Source of the DNA: Cadophora sp. MPI-SDFR-AT-0126 | Taxonomy: Eukaryota; Ascomycota; Leotiomycetes; Helotiales; Ploettnerulaceae | Assembly (NCBI GenBank): GCA_020747065.1 | Contig: JAGMVK010000020.1 | Coordinates: forward strand, 496,001 to 560,000 | Direction of reading: 5' to 3' | DNA length: 64,000 nucleotides | Part shown: positions 44,606-55,739 of the stretch, in pieces | How the letters are laid out: each line of letters starts with the position of its first letter | Position numbering within the stretch: position 1 is the stretch's first letter | Made by a program: the position numbers and the translations under genes | Notes under the pieces: generated by a model | Database searches by the model: none | What the model was told of the DNA's origin: nothing | What the model saw: the letters and a program-made list of their open reading frames with translations, nothing else

Positions 44606-44656
44606 GGGGTGGCCCCACTCTTACAGAGACGGCCCCCCGTCTCTGTATCACTCCTC
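44606..44656 (-). repeat. right 51-bp terminal inverted repeat
   Basis: The reverse complement is identical to 42084-42134 over all 51 bases, including the internal 10-bp hairpin. Immediately inside it the two ends diverge. Confidence 0.95.
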
Positions 44657-44664
44657 AACAAGCT
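44657..44664. repeat. right target-site duplication (AACAAGCT)
   Basis: Identical to 42076-42083, marking the insertion point. An undamaged duplication suggests the insertion is not ancient. Confidence 0.9.
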
Positions 44665-45343
44665 TTGACTTCGAAATAATTCGGAAGCTATCTGAGCAAA
44701 TTCTACGATGGGCCGACTGTTGTCTTGCTAGTTTGAGGCAAGAATGCTGAGGTTCCAGGTATTATTACGAGACTACCCCGCACCCCCCACCAAAGCTCCT
44801 GAAGTAAGTAATCTGCCCATATTAAGCGGACCACCACACTTGTATCCCTGGCTTGGGACCTGCAGAGAAGGCTGAGCTGTATTTAGCCTGAATACTACCG
44901 TCCTGGAAGCGGGGAAGCTTAGCTGACAGACGGCCGGGGTGATGGATCCCAATCAATTACACCGAAAAGCTCCACGGGTATGGCTACAACTATTTCTGCT
45001 TCGGCTCAAAAGTTCGAATAGGAAGGCTCCGAAACAATGATCAACGGCTCCGTAGCCCAATTTCTTCTTCTTCCACCTTCCCACGCAGAAATAATTTCCC
45101 GTCCTCCGCTCGATTTGATCCGACACGGTGAGAACGTGTAACAAGATGAGCAATAGTACTTTATTTCCAGATGTTGACCAAAGTAAGCACCGTAGATCTG
45201 CACACAGCATGGGGGCTCTGGAAGATAATACGAGAGTGCAAACTAGCTGTTGACGAAAATTCTGACGCAACAGATCCCCCAGGGTCAGATATCGTACTCA
45301 GTTCGTTCACTTCCCAGTCAATTTCTTGTATTTCAGCTTCAAG
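44665..45343. promoter_or_regulatory. right part of the pectinase divergent promoter
   Basis: The 680 bases upstream of the exo-polygalacturonase ATG. Minus-strand frames here (45270-44953) have no coding character. No defined operator was identified. Confidence 0.45.
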
Positions 45344-46972
45344 ATGAGACTCTACATTTCAATTGTTATCGGTCTGTTGTCAACAATCAAGCTTTCCGAG
45401 GCAATTCCGGTCTGTGAGCAAAAGCTTTCACCGCGGCCAGTTGTTGTGGCTGCTCCCAAAACACCTGCCGGCCCGCATTTTCAATCTCCAGCGCGGACGA
45501 AAGTCTGCTTTGTGAGAGCTTTTGGAAATGGAAAAGACGACAGCCAGACATTATTTTCGGCCGCAAAAGCTTGCAACAATGGTGGAACAGTTGCACTTCT
45601 CGATCCTCTTTACACCATCGCCAAGCCCTTGGATCTTACTTTTCTGAACGCAGTGGATTTCGACATTCAAGGAACAATCACTTTTACGACAGATACAGCC
45701 TACTGGATGGAAAAGAGCTTCAAGTATGCTTTTCAGAATGGCTCATCTTACTGGCAGTGGGGCGGCAACGATGTCAATTGGTTTGGCGGAGGAACGATCG
45801 ACGGGGCTGGGCAAGTTTGGTACGATCTTTTTGCGAAGAACTCGACAATCCAGAGACCTCATTTATTCGCAACAATTGGAATGCATCATGCCAGTATGAG
45901 TCGTAAGTTCACTAACCTTTCCCTTTTTTCCAGATTGAACGGACTCAGGAGCAGAAGAATCCTCCTTTCATGAATTCTAAAACTCCAAGCAATGCTTACC
46001 TTTTCCAAACCAGACATAAACATGAAGAACCCTCCAAACTGGTTCAACTTCATCAGCGACTGCTCGGACATCATAGTTAGCGATATGTTTCTGAGCGCTT
46101 CATCAAATAGTTCGAACCCAGTCAAGAACTCGGGTGAGCAGCCAAGCCCAACACTAAAATTTAAATAGCTAACATGACATAAGACGGTTGGGATACATAC
46201 CGATCAGATCACATCACGATTCAAGACAGTGTCGTGCTGAATACAGATGACTGTGTATCATTCAAACCAAACAGTACCAATATCCTAGTCCAGAACATGC
46301 ACTGCAATGGCTCACATGGCATGTCCGTTGGTTCCCTTGGCCAGTATCGCGGAGTGACAGACATAGCCGAGAACATTTATGTTTACAACGCGACCATGAC
46401 TTACTCAGGAGACTCTGCGAGAATCAAAGTTTACCAAGATGCTATTCCCATGGCAGATGGAACACTTCCTCCGTCTTCGGGAGGTGGGAACGGGTATGTG
46501 AGGAACATCACGTATGATGGAATGCATGACCTTAGTGATGACTGTAAGTCCACCAGCTGGCGGACTTAGAAAGTCGAACTAATCCGATTTAGATGCCATC
46601 GAGCTTACTACCTGCTATGCGCAGAAGAACACCACTCTTTGTGACTTGTACCCAGTAAGTTGATATGTCCAGTGTGGTGGCACTCCATTAACGCAAGCCT
46701 TTCCAGTCAAAAATGATACTGCAAGATATTTTCTTCAAGAATTTTGACGGAACCTCAAATGCTCATTATGATCCCATTGTTGGGACCTTGGTGTGTAGCA
46801 GCGCAGAGGTAAGAAGCGTCAGTCCCCATCTCATACAAAATTTGACACCAGTATCTAGAGGTGCATTAATATCAATGCCGAGAATGTCAAGATCACGACG
46901 CCGAGTGGAAAGCCTGCACAATGGACTTGCAGAAATGTAGATAGGGAGCTGCTCGACCTCAATTGTGTCTGA
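45344..46972 (+). CDS. secreted exo-polygalacturonase (GH28)
   Basis: Hydrolyses galacturonic acid residues from the ends of de-esterified pectin, the product of the neighbouring esterase. The six exons are 45344-45902, 46014-46133, 46184-46543, 46593-46654, 46707-46808 and 46859-46972; the joined 1317 bases encode 438 residues. The ATG at 45344 opens a signal peptide ([20 protein letters not shown]). The GH28 catalytic motifs are NTDD at 246-249, SHG at 270-272 (usual GHG), SVGSLG at 274-279 and RIK at 306-308. [10 protein letters not shown] near the N-terminus and numerous NxS/T sites fit secreted fungal exo-enzymes. The SHG form and overall length point to the exo-acting subfamily. The exact specificity is not decidable from sequence alone. 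Confidence 0.92.
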
Positions 46973-48256
46973 AATTTGGACGGCTGTTGGCATCGCACGC
47001 TGAAAGCCTATTGCACTTCGGGCGAAGTTACAAAAACTATTAAGCCTCAGCTGGTCAGCAGTCTAATTTACTTTCTTGCTGTTACTCTTCACCTTTTTTT
47101 TGCAACCCAACTTGGGGAGCAACTGCCTGCATCTGGACGAGATGAGGTGTTCTTTATGAACTTGAGAACCCAGTTTGTTAGCATGTGCTCGCAATGGCAG
47201 ACTGTAATGAACCTGGTATTAAACCAGTTCTTATGAGCTGATCTTGACCGTCTGATTTGATCATGCCGAAGAAGCTCACATGGGCGTAGCCCCTGTTCTT
47301 GGCAAAATGTGGATTGTATGTTTACCCCGCTCCTGGATCGATGGGCTGTTCTGCCTGACATAGATAGCTCCGCAGGCTTCTTTCTCGGGGAGATTAATTT
47401 CTGTCTCACTCTTTTCGTCGTCTTCCTTGTGCTCGAGACGCGAAAGCCCATGCTCAAGGTCCTGGGCGTCTTGTTTGGAGATGTCACTCACCTGGATCAG
47501 GGTGGACTGAAGTCGGACGTGGAAGACACCCATCATGCGGGCAAGGACCGCATAGGACAACGGGACAGTGAAGATATTGAAGAAGTCCAGCTCATCAAAG
47601 TGCGCCCTAAGACAGACGAGAATGTTGAGGTGCGAACGGGGAAGGTCGAGGGAAACATCGGACGCACAAGCGATTGAGATGCTTGTAAATGTTAAAGTGT
47701 AGCTATGCGAAATAGGGATGTTTCCGTTGACGAAGGTACAAGGACCTCGGGGTTTTCGAAACAGCTCAGTATGATTCTTCCTCTTCATTTCCTTGCACTG
47801 CCACCATGAGGACTAGCCTTACACAGCGTTCCTGGCCCGAATCGACTCTCGCATGATTTCCGATCCTCTCGTTCATGCGGAACATGCCATCCGATTATCG
47901 CCAGCGTTCGGCCGAAGCAGTGCTTGTTTTGAAAGCTTACAATTCCGGCTCGCTTGAGGTGTTGTAAGAAAGTGGTACTTTTGTTCGCTGGTGGCGGGCC
48001 AATCATCTTCCTCGCTCCCTCAAAAGTGGGGTTCTCTCCGGGAACCAAAATTGTAGCGCGCCTTTGTTTTTACGTCTTCTCATCTTCTTTTCACCTACAT
48101 TCAATTTTCAATATATCCATGATTCTGCTGCAAACACCGACATCTAACTCGCGGGACAGCCATTCTTTACCCGTTGTCGCATGTCCGGACCATCTCACAG
48201 GCTCAAATCTTTGAAGGGTCACGACTATTGGCTGCCACATCGCGTTCTCGTCCATT
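46973..48256. other. intergenic with an uncertain antisense ORF
   Basis: About 1.3 kb between two plus-strand genes. A minus-strand ATG at 47788 opens 170 codons to 47276, and a plus-strand frame (47309-47677) mirrors it. Neither resembles a family I know, and the mutual mirroring argues against both. The last 200 bases are the transporter's leader. Confidence 0.4.
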
Positions 48257-50280
48257 ATGGACGCCTTTAGTAGAACAATCGGCAAAGCGACCACAGTCAC
48301 AGAGAACACGCCTTTACTTACTTCCGGGATAGACGATGCAGAAGTTCCTCTCAATGATGAGGCCATCATCAGTCATGCAACCTCAGAAAGTAGCCCTCCT
48401 CCCAACGTCGACCACACGCCTCTACCCAAGCTGCAGATTTTCGTCCTTTGCTTCGCTCGTATGATAGAGCCGATAGCATTCTTCGGCATCTTCCCCTTCA
48501 TCAACAAGATGATTAAAGAGACTGGCAATATAAAGGAAGCAAATGTGGGATTTTACAGCGGGTTCATAGTAAGAATTCTGTTTGTCGACTAGTCCGAATC
48601 CGGAAGGTGATATCAACATCCGTGTTTTAACTGACTCGAATATAGGAAAGCATGTTCTCGGTGACGCAAATGACCTTGATGATCTCTTGGGGACGACTCG
48701 CAGATCGAATTGGGAGAAAACCGGTGATGGTATTCTCCATGGTGGGCGTGGGGTTGGGGACGGCGCTCTTCGGATTGAGTCGGACGATTTGGCAAATGGT
48801 TTTTTTCAGATGCTGTGCAGGTGTGTTTGCAGGAACGGTTGTGTAAGTTTGAGCACTCACAGCTCACAGAAAGAAGAAGCTAATAGTAAGCAAGGACCGT
48901 GAGAGCCATGATATCCGAGGTATTTGTCACCCAAGTCGTGATTTCATCACCAAAATATGACAGTCTGCTTTGTATCTCACAATGAAATGAAGAAGCCTCT
49001 TGAACCATTTGAGTTCCCGACCTTTTCTACAAGTTACACTGCTGACATGGAGTCTTTCAGAATAGTACGCCTCGTACGCAGGCTCGGGCATTTAGTTTCT
49101 TCGCCTTTAGTGGAAACATGGGCATCTTTCTGGGCCCATTAATTGGTACATCTCTCGAACACTCACGAAGTTCAAACTTGACGTATATCTAGGTGGCGCT
49201 CTACAGGACCCGGCCGGCCAATACGGCGGCGTGTTCAAACGCGTGCAATTCTTCAGCGAATATCCCTATGCTCTGCCGACTTTTGTCACAGGTTCAATCG
49301 CTCTGCTAGCTGCACTTACCTGCGGTATCTTTGTCAAAGAGGTAAGAATCCTAGCACGTATCCCAGAGCTATTTTTGACGCCATTTCTAGACCCTCAAGC
49401 GAAAAGTGATAACGAATGAAGATGGCACGCCTGTCGAAGCTGAACTGACCATTCTGGAGATTGTGAAGAAACCTGGTGTAGCCTTCGTGCTGTGTATTTA
49501 CACTCACGCCATGCTTCTCGGCCTAGGATACTCAGCTGGTGTGACTTTCGAAGTTTCTGATGATTTTGGCTAACCGATTTCCAGTATCTCCATTATTCTG
49601 GTTCACGCGCCCATCGCTTGGAGGCTTCGGCTTCACGCCAAACCAAATATCCTACTTCCTGGGTAGTATCGGTATTGCGCAATCCATCTGGCTCCTTATC
49701 GTTTTTCCAATCCTTCATCGCAAGTATGGTACTGGTAACATTCTGAGAGCTTGCTATTACGTGTGGCCGCTGACCTTCATGGTTGCCCCACTATGCAACT
49801 ACTTTCTTCGCCGGGGTTGGAAACGGGCATTCTGGATCATTGGTAAGCAGCTTCCAAACTCAACCGGAGGCTGCACTGAGATACTCAAAGTCATGTTCGA
49901 ATAAATGTTGACCTCCTTCATAGCTCCAACCACTCAAGTCATCGGAAGCGGGGTATCTATGGCGTTCAGTAAGTCATAACCAACTTTCTTAAGTCAGTCT
50001 TGCTGATTATCCCTTAGCTTGCGTTCAATTAGCACTGAATGATGTGTCCCCATCGCCTACGGCTTTCGCTACACTCAACGCTGTCGCACTCACCTTGGTG
50101 AGCGGCGTCCGAACTGTCGGTCCTCTCGCATTCACCAGCATATTCGCCGCTGGGGCTAATACTCTGTTTCTGAATGGATATCTGGTGTGGGTTGTGCTTG
50201 TAGCTATCACACTTATGGGAACAGTGGCCATGAGATGGTTCCCTGAGAACGCGGAGGGGAAGATGAAGCATGAAGATTAA
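48257..50280 (+). CDS. MFS transporter, DHA1/ZIF-like
   Basis: Proton-coupled membrane transporter of 493 residues. The nine exons are 48257-48568, 48646-48842, 48895-48919, 49061-49145, 49193-49341, 49391-49538, 49585-49842, 49924-49968 and 50018-50280; all are GT-AG and the joined 1482 bases stay open. Exon 3 is only 25 bases. The N-terminal cytosolic stretch (ENTPLLTS) precedes the first membrane helix (LCFARMIEPIAFFGIFPFI). The MFS signature after helix 2 is GRLADRIGRKPVM; TVRAMISE follows in helix 5, then the second six-helix bundle. The layout resembles the zinc-induced facilitator/Tpo-like DHA1 family. Its place beside pectinases might suggest sugar or sugar-acid transport, but the family argues for drug or ion export. 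The substrate is unknown. Confidence 0.88.
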
Positions 50281-51104
50281 TCGCGGCGGATAAAGAGTAA
50301 TAAGCCAAGTGAGGAGTACATCATAAAAAGGCTTCGCTGGACGCAGTAATATCGGACTAGCATGGGGAAACAGACATCGGCTTCAATTGGCTGACTGCAC
50401 ATATATTCTATATACACATACATTGGAGTCTCACAGGCAGATAAAAAGGAGCGAAATGTGGTGGGAATTTGGGAAGCGTGGAACTAGCAGTGCAACATCA
50501 CAACCAAAAACCAAAATTCTGATCGATTCGATTCTTGTAGCATGTGAACTGGTATGTCTCAGTAGAATATTTCTCTGGTCAGTAGTCATTGCCATCTAAG
50601 GACCCATCTTAGGGCTGGCTCAGGCACTGAGAGACGCTGTCACATGACGCGTGGAAGGCGTGCGCAATTCTGTAGTCATGAAAACTTCTATTCCTGTGAA
50701 CTTCGTTCTCAGAGACCATTTGTTTAAGGTCAGTTCTCCGTTGTCAGCTATGCGAGTGTTGTGGCCTTCTTGTTCTTTCAATCATGCAATGCGAAGCCTT
50801 TTGAGCTCGCTACAAAACCTTGCGCCATTGTTTACCGCAGCACAACTTCAACAGTCGACGCTGCGGCTTCCAATAAATATACCACCTGAACTGGAGCGAC
50901 TAATGGAACGAGTGAAATCCCCCGTGATCGATGAATCACGGTTCTTATAGAATGAACTGAAAATGGTCTGGAAGGGATGAATGGAATTGAGACTGTAGGC
51001 TGAGGGAGGCTATTTCTTAATTCACGCCACCCGCACAGCGATAAAGAGACGCTTGACGTGTGAATGTCCGATTTGCGACGAGTCCTAGTAGCCTCTTCTC
51101 TCAC
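50281..51104. other. intergenic, no gene seen
   Basis: About 820 bases up to the TATA box of the repeat-protein gene. A plus-strand 99-codon frame at 50651-50950 has no coding character. No other feature. Confidence 0.5.
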
Positions 51105-51112
51105 TATATAAA
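51105..51112 (+). promoter_or_regulatory. TATA box (TATATAAA)
   Basis: A strong TATA element 137 bases upstream of the ATG at 51249, followed by a C/T-rich leader (CCGTTTCCCTTCC). This is the expected geometry for an inducible fungal gene. Confidence 0.6.
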
Positions 51113-51248
51113 CACGCCGTTTCCCTTCCACCATTCGGTTTATTTTCCCCCACAAATACCGGAATCCAGGACCAAGTGATCTACAAGTTCAAGTATTCTG
51201 GCAGAAATCTAACACCGAGGTCACAAAAACTGAAAAGCGTCATCCAAC

Positions 51249-52487
51249 ATGTCTGATAAGTCCCGTTCAACCAAACCATCTTCGAAGATGCCCAAGTCCG
51301 AAGATGACGAGATCACACTGCCCTCCGCCATGCTCAAAGATATGTCCATCGCACCACAATCAAGCAAGGTCTCCTCTTCCTGTGCTCCAGCCAAGGAACA
51401 AAACAAGAAAGCCAAGTCGACATTCGCTCCCATCCCAGAAGATGATGTGTTAGAGGAGGAATATGACGACTTTGAGGAGTTGACAACACCTAAATCAAAC
51501 TATCCTGAGCTCATCTCGCCAAGTAAGCAGGCTCAGTCACGAGTCCCAAGCTCGTCTATTTACTACGACGCGAAGAGCACACTCACAGAGAAGTCCAACT
51601 CTGTGATGCCGAGCGCGATGTTCAAGGATGAATCGAAAGCGCCAAAAGCAAAGTCTGTCATGCCAAGTGTCTTCTTCAAAGACGAGTCGAAGGCTTCGAA
51701 AGCAAAGTCCATGATGCCATCAGCATTTTTCAAGGACGAATCAAAGGCTACAAAAGCAAAGTCAGTCATGCCGAGTGCCTTCTTTAAGGATGAGTCGAAA
51801 GCCACCAAAGCGAAGTCTGTCATGCCTTCTGCTTTCTTCAAAGATGAATCGATGGCTCCTAAAGCCAAGTCCGTCATGCCCAGCTCGAGATTCAAGGATG
51901 AGTCCTATATACCCAAGAGCTTTATAGTGACCAAGGAGGATAAGATCATGTCGACTCGACAAACCGAATTTGCCAGTCTCGCTCCAAAGGAGCAGAAAAA
52001 GCAAGACGAATGGGCCCAGAAGAAGATCAAGGAGATGAAATCCTGCCCCGAGCAATATGATTGGGTTCGTAAAGACGAGCATGGCTTCTCAGGATACATT
52101 TGCGCAGAAGGTAGACATGGCATGTCGGATATTCTCATAGCAGAAGGTGACGGAGGAATCATTATTCTCAAAGAGAAGGGTGACCTCGCAAGTAGCAAAG
52201 GACTGGCGGGCCCTTGGTATCCTCACCCCACTATAAAGAACTGCTATATTTCTGTCATAAGACACGAGCCACTGGAAGGTGTGAAGTGGTATGAACAGCC
52301 AGCGTTCCTCGGGTCCAGCCACCAATCGCAAAGGGCCAAGTGGGAATACTACAACGAAAATCTTGATGAAGCTATCAAAGATAATTACAAGTGGCCTGAG
52401 AAGGAGCCCCCTAAAGAGTGGGCCGATGAAAAGAATGTACCAAAGACGAACGAAGAGAGGGAGGCCAAGAACGCTGCCAAGAAATAA
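51249..52487 (+). CDS. protein with six 18-residue tandem repeats and conserved C-terminal domain
   Basis: A 412-residue hydrophilic protein in one exon, without signal peptide or membrane segment. Residues about 118-225 are six tandem copies of an 18-residue unit, consensus SVMPSAFFKDESKATKAK, alternating hydrophobic and charged faces. A Lys/Glu-rich linker follows. The C-terminal part (about 258-375) begins SCPEQYDWVRKDEHGFSGYIC and AEGRHGMSDILIAEGDGG, then PWYPHP and GVKWYEQP. It resembles a compact domain seen in fungal hypothetical proteins with a CPxxYxWxR...GYxCxGGxH pattern, as far as I recall. The extreme C-terminus is Lys/Glu-rich. A TATA box lies 137 bases upstream. The function is unknown; the repeats suggest a scaffold or binding array. 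Confidence 0.85.
   Translation: MSDKSRSTKPSSKMPKSEDDEITLPSAMLKDMSIAPQSSKVSSSCAPAKEQNKKAKSTFAPIPEDDVLEEEYDDFEELTTPKSNYPELISPSKQAQSRVPSSSIYYDAKSTLTEKSNSVMPSAMFKDESKAPKAKSVMPSVFFKDESKASKAKSMMPSAFFKDESKATKAKSVMPSAFFKDESKATKAKSVMPSAFFKDESMAPKAKSVMPSSRFKDESYIPKSFIVTKEDKIMSTRQTEFASLAPKEQKKQDEWAQKKIKEMKSCPEQYDWVRKDEHGFSGYICAEGRHGMSDILIAEGDGGIIILKEKGDLASSKGLAGPWYPHPTIKNCYISVIRHEPLEGVKWYEQPAFLGSSHQSQRAKWEYYNENLDEAIKDNYKWPEKEPPKEWADEKNVPKTNEEREAKNAAKK
51600..51923 (+). repeat. six 54-bp tandem coding repeats
   Basis: Units start at 51600, 51654, 51708, 51762, 51816 and 51870, each 54 bases and in frame. Units 2-5 are nearly identical in protein; the first and last diverge most. The internal similarity is direct evidence of unit duplication. 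Confidence 0.95.
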
Positions 52488-52868
52488 GAACGACTCCCAA
52501 TGGTGTTTCAAGTGGAGTGTGGGATAGGACACTTCTGGATTATTCATGGTTGTCTCAAACGACCGATGTACATAGTTGATCCTCTACGTTGCCTTTTAGC
52601 GTTTCTTTTCAATCCACTCAATGGACTTCGAACCCGAAACACCAAGAATCACCACGTAACAACAGAAGGTAACGTGAAGAGAGCAGTCGTGCACTTCTGA
52701 TAGAATTTAAAAGATAGTTTCAAGAAATGTTGTTCAAGGGAAGTAACGAATCATGACCATTCAGGGTATATGTGCTGATTGAATCCGAACCGAGAAACAC
52801 CAATAACAGAGGACATGTGGAAGGTGTCATGAAAACAATTTAACTGCAACCAACTCAGATCGTGATCC
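52488..52868. other. convergent 3' region
   Basis: The 381 bases between two converging genes; 3' UTRs only as far as I can see. Confidence 0.6.
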
Positions 52869-53831
52869 TCAAATTCCGCCTGTCAATGGCATATACCTTT
52901 TCCCAACCCCTGGGTTGTAATCATTACCGACGTCGACATTCTGGTTGTATCCTGGTTCCAACGCTATACTATCCCGGACCTTCTGCATCTTCTTCTTATG
53001 CGACATCCTCCTAAGTGCAAGGAATGTGATGACGAATGTGAGGAGGTAAGCGACAGCTTGAATGATCGAGGCGTACCAAGCACCGGCCTGAGTGATTGTC
53101 AGCGACCTGCATCTCACTAGGACGTGGCATTTCCAGACGACTGTTGCTTACCTGGAGGTTGCACAGCTTCCCAAAATTGACAAACGAGTTTACTTGAACT
53201 TGTATCTCATCAGCCCTGGAGCTACAAGTGTAGCCCCAGAGATCGGTCCCGGTCTGTGCCATTTTGAAGAGACCTGCAGCGACAGCCCAGGACACGACAT
53301 GAACAGCAAGCAGGATACTCCCAACTAGTGTCGTGAATGTTTGTGACTTGTTCGCAGCTCCAACTCCGCATAAATACGAACAGAGAGTGACGACGTTCAT
53401 GCAGAAGGTGACAGCTGCAATGCCAAGGAGCATGAAGGTCGGCCAGAGTGTTGCTGGAGTAACCCAGGCTTTCTGGTTGCCAGCGATGACATGGTTCTTC
53501 GTGAGGTAGTATTTGGCAAGGGCGAAAGACAGTATGCCGATCATGAAAGCATTCAGAACAAGAGAGACGAGACGAGAGATGAAACGTAGAACTCGGATCG
53601 TTCGTTTGTATTTCTAGAAGTATTCAGTGTTGCTGTGGACATGATGGTGGGGTAGTGAGGTAGCGGGTATTTCTGCCGTGCTGCCAATCAACGTACCTGA
53701 TCTTTCTTTTCCAAGTCAGGCAAGGAAGCAAAACCCGACTGCCTTGAGGAAGCAGAGTAAGGTGGCTCTCCAGGAGATGGACTAGATGCTATGTGGACAT
53801 TGCTACTGGGTTTGTCGTTGAAGTATCCCAT
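52869..53831 (-). CDS. four-helix membrane protein, unknown function
   Basis: An integral membrane protein of 271 residues in three exons: 53831-53697, 53613-53152 and 53087-52869 (introns 83 and 64 bp; joined 816 bases). The cytosolic N-terminus is Ser/Pro-rich (SSPSPGEPPYSASSRQS). Four hydrophobic segments follow: FISRLVSLVLNAFMIGILSFALA, WPTFMLLGIAAVTFCMNVVTLCSYL, TLVGSILLAVHVVSWAVAAGLF and ASIIQAVAYLLTFVITFLAL. A positively charged cytosolic tail (RRMSHKKKMQK) ends the protein. The loop before helix 4 has two cysteines (YTCSSRA...LCNLQ). The topology resembles MARVEL-like or SUR7-like fungal cortex proteins, but no signature was seen, so no function is assigned. Confidence 0.82.
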
Positions 53832-54538
53832 GGCAGATTGTGGGTAGCGAGTGTTTCGCTTTGGATATTTTGTTGGTAGCCACACTTCAGTGGCTGAATT
53901 GTAGGAGGCGAGAAAGCTCGTCCCAAGACGTTCGAAGGAGATCTGAGACGATAGGGGAGAGCAGTGTACAATATATTTGCGAGCCGTCAAGGGAGAGACC
54001 TTAAACGCAACTACAGAATGTGGCTTTCGCGCTATGGCTGAGACCTTCACCGAGGAGACGGGAATCGTTCGGGGCGTTCTCCACTCAGCCTTAACATAAC
54101 GGATACTCAAGAATCGATGCAACCCATCTATGGATACGTATCAGCCAATGGATACGCTTCGCGGACTTCTGGTCGTCGGTGAAGCCAAGAAGTTGAGAGT
54201 GTGGGTGGTGAAGTGTCACTCAACCGGCAGACAAGCTTTCCTATTACTGGGCAGTGAACAGCAAAAGAATGTAGTACACGGAAGTGCCGTACGAGTCAAA
54301 CAACTGAATGTGACGCGGATGAACTCAAAAGAGGTGATTTGTTGTTATGGACGCGGGCGGGTGCTGTGGCTTGCGCAGCGAGGTGCTCGCTTGCTGATTG
54401 GGGGTTGCATGTACTGTAAGTTCAGCTTTCATGCAAGCCACGGAGAGGAGCAACGGCCCAGAACCCGCCTACAGACGCTAAGTGAGTAAAGTTGTCTCTT
54501 CGTCGTTGCTTAGCGGCCAAAAAAATGAATTTTTGCGT
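53832..54538. other. intergenic, no gene seen
   Basis: About 700 bases upstream of the membrane-protein gene. A minus-strand frame continues upstream of its ATG to 54122 but without another plausible start context. It probably contains promoter and leader only. Confidence 0.5.
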
Positions 54539-55739
54539 TTAGTAACAAACGAAAAAGTCTTCAAGAGCAGCCATTATTTCGCGACCCTCCTGCTCCACAT
54601 CCATACCACGCAGCCACATATTCTTCTCTTCCTCTTCGGACTCTTCGTAAGTCATCATCTGCTCTCCTAGCTCTTCATTGGCGTAATACTCTGCAATCTC
54701 CGTCAAAATGGGAAAGTCCGGACTGTGTTTCACTGAAAGAGTACCGTCGTCACTCGTAATGTAATAATATCGCAGTCGGTATCGTCGCTCAATATTGAAT
54801 GATGGCGGCGACATAGCCTTGACAAAGTGAGTCTCTGCCTTGGCTATTCCCGGGTGTAGTTTTGGAAGATTGAACATGACATTCAATTGAGGACAGCTTA
54901 TTTTGGACGCGCGAGCTTGCGTTTCTTGTTCAAGCTTTGTGAAGACGTAACCCAGAATTAACTTTTCCTTGACTACAGACCACGAAGACGGGTCGTCATG
55001 GTCCAGCCAGATATGTATGTTCTGGAGTTGTTGTAGTTTGAAAATAGACGCCCAGATTCGGAACCAACTACTGCACATCGAAGCCACTGTAGTAGTGGGA
55101 GAGGTGGCAGTCATCGGATCTGTAATTTCGCGTTCTTCCAAGGCTTTGTACACCGCTAATGGGAGTCGTAAAGTAATGTTGAGACTTTTTACGCGACATT
55201 GCATATATTCCCAGACGTTCCAACGACAACTGCTGTTGGTCTCCAACCCGAATTTTCTTGTCGTCATGTAATCCAAGGTATTCAGATCCGTGACAGTAAC
55301 GGTGATCAGATCGAAGACATCTAGAAACCTGTGATTACGGGGTCAGATTGCGGTAAGATATGTCGGAGGGGGAATCCTAGACGGCTTACATCTTTTTACA
55401 CACAAGCCTCAGGTCAGAGATGTGATGGACGTTTTTGTCGCTGTTAATCCTAGTCGCATTCTCTTCACACTCCCAATGTGGACCCCATAATGATGCTAGG
55501 CGACGCGCCCACTGAACGTCACTGTAGTCCAGGTTATATGTAGTTCGACGTTCTCTACCATCGCATATGTTATCCCCCAGGCTGGGCTCGAGACAGACGG
55601 ACATGCGTAATCTGCCCTCATGCAGAACCAGATGAATTTGGTTGTCGATGCCGAAATGAGAATATATTTCTCGGCGAACCTCGAGGGGCGCCGAGAGCAA
55701 CCTGCTGTCACTCTGAGAGTCCACTTTTGAGCCAGTCAT
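54539..55739 (-). CDS. fungal protein of unknown function, intact paralogue
   Basis: A protein of 379 residues in two exons: 55739-55390 and 55328-54539, with a 61-bp intron splitting the Met codon of VCKKM-FLDV. The N-terminus contains LLSAPLEVRREIYSHF, the L-P-EIR-IY pattern typical of fungal F-box-like and DUF7730-type proteins. Later blocks are SLNITLRLPLAVYKALEE, IHIWLDHDDPSSWSVVKEKL and FNLPKLHPG. A Glu-rich helix ends the protein. It shares the whole architecture and the intron position with 61441-62632. An upstream GTG extends the frame to 55775, but the ATG at 55739 is the natural start. It may be a substrate adaptor or an orphan family; no function can be claimed. Confidence 0.82.

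Larger units (their letters stand above)
42084..44656. mobile_element. MULE-type DNA transposon, RIP-degraded interior
   Basis: A 2573-bp element bounded by 51-bp perfect terminal inverted repeats and an 8-bp target duplication. The ends are GC-rich, while from about 42177 to 44580 the sequence is very A/T-rich and nearly lacks CA and TG dinucleotides, the product expected of repeat-induced point mutation (C-to-T in CpA on either strand). The interior frame retains recognisable MULE transposase sequence, broken by TAG/TAA codons. It lies between the divergent pectin methylesterase and exo-polygalacturonase genes. It is certainly a TIR element; the MULE class rests on the transposase similarity and duplication length. 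Confidence 0.92.

Noticed and set aside
51563..51895. Long minus-strand repetitive open frame
   Set aside because: It is the mirror of the 54-bp coding repeats on the plus strand, which have better protein character, a start context and a TATA box.
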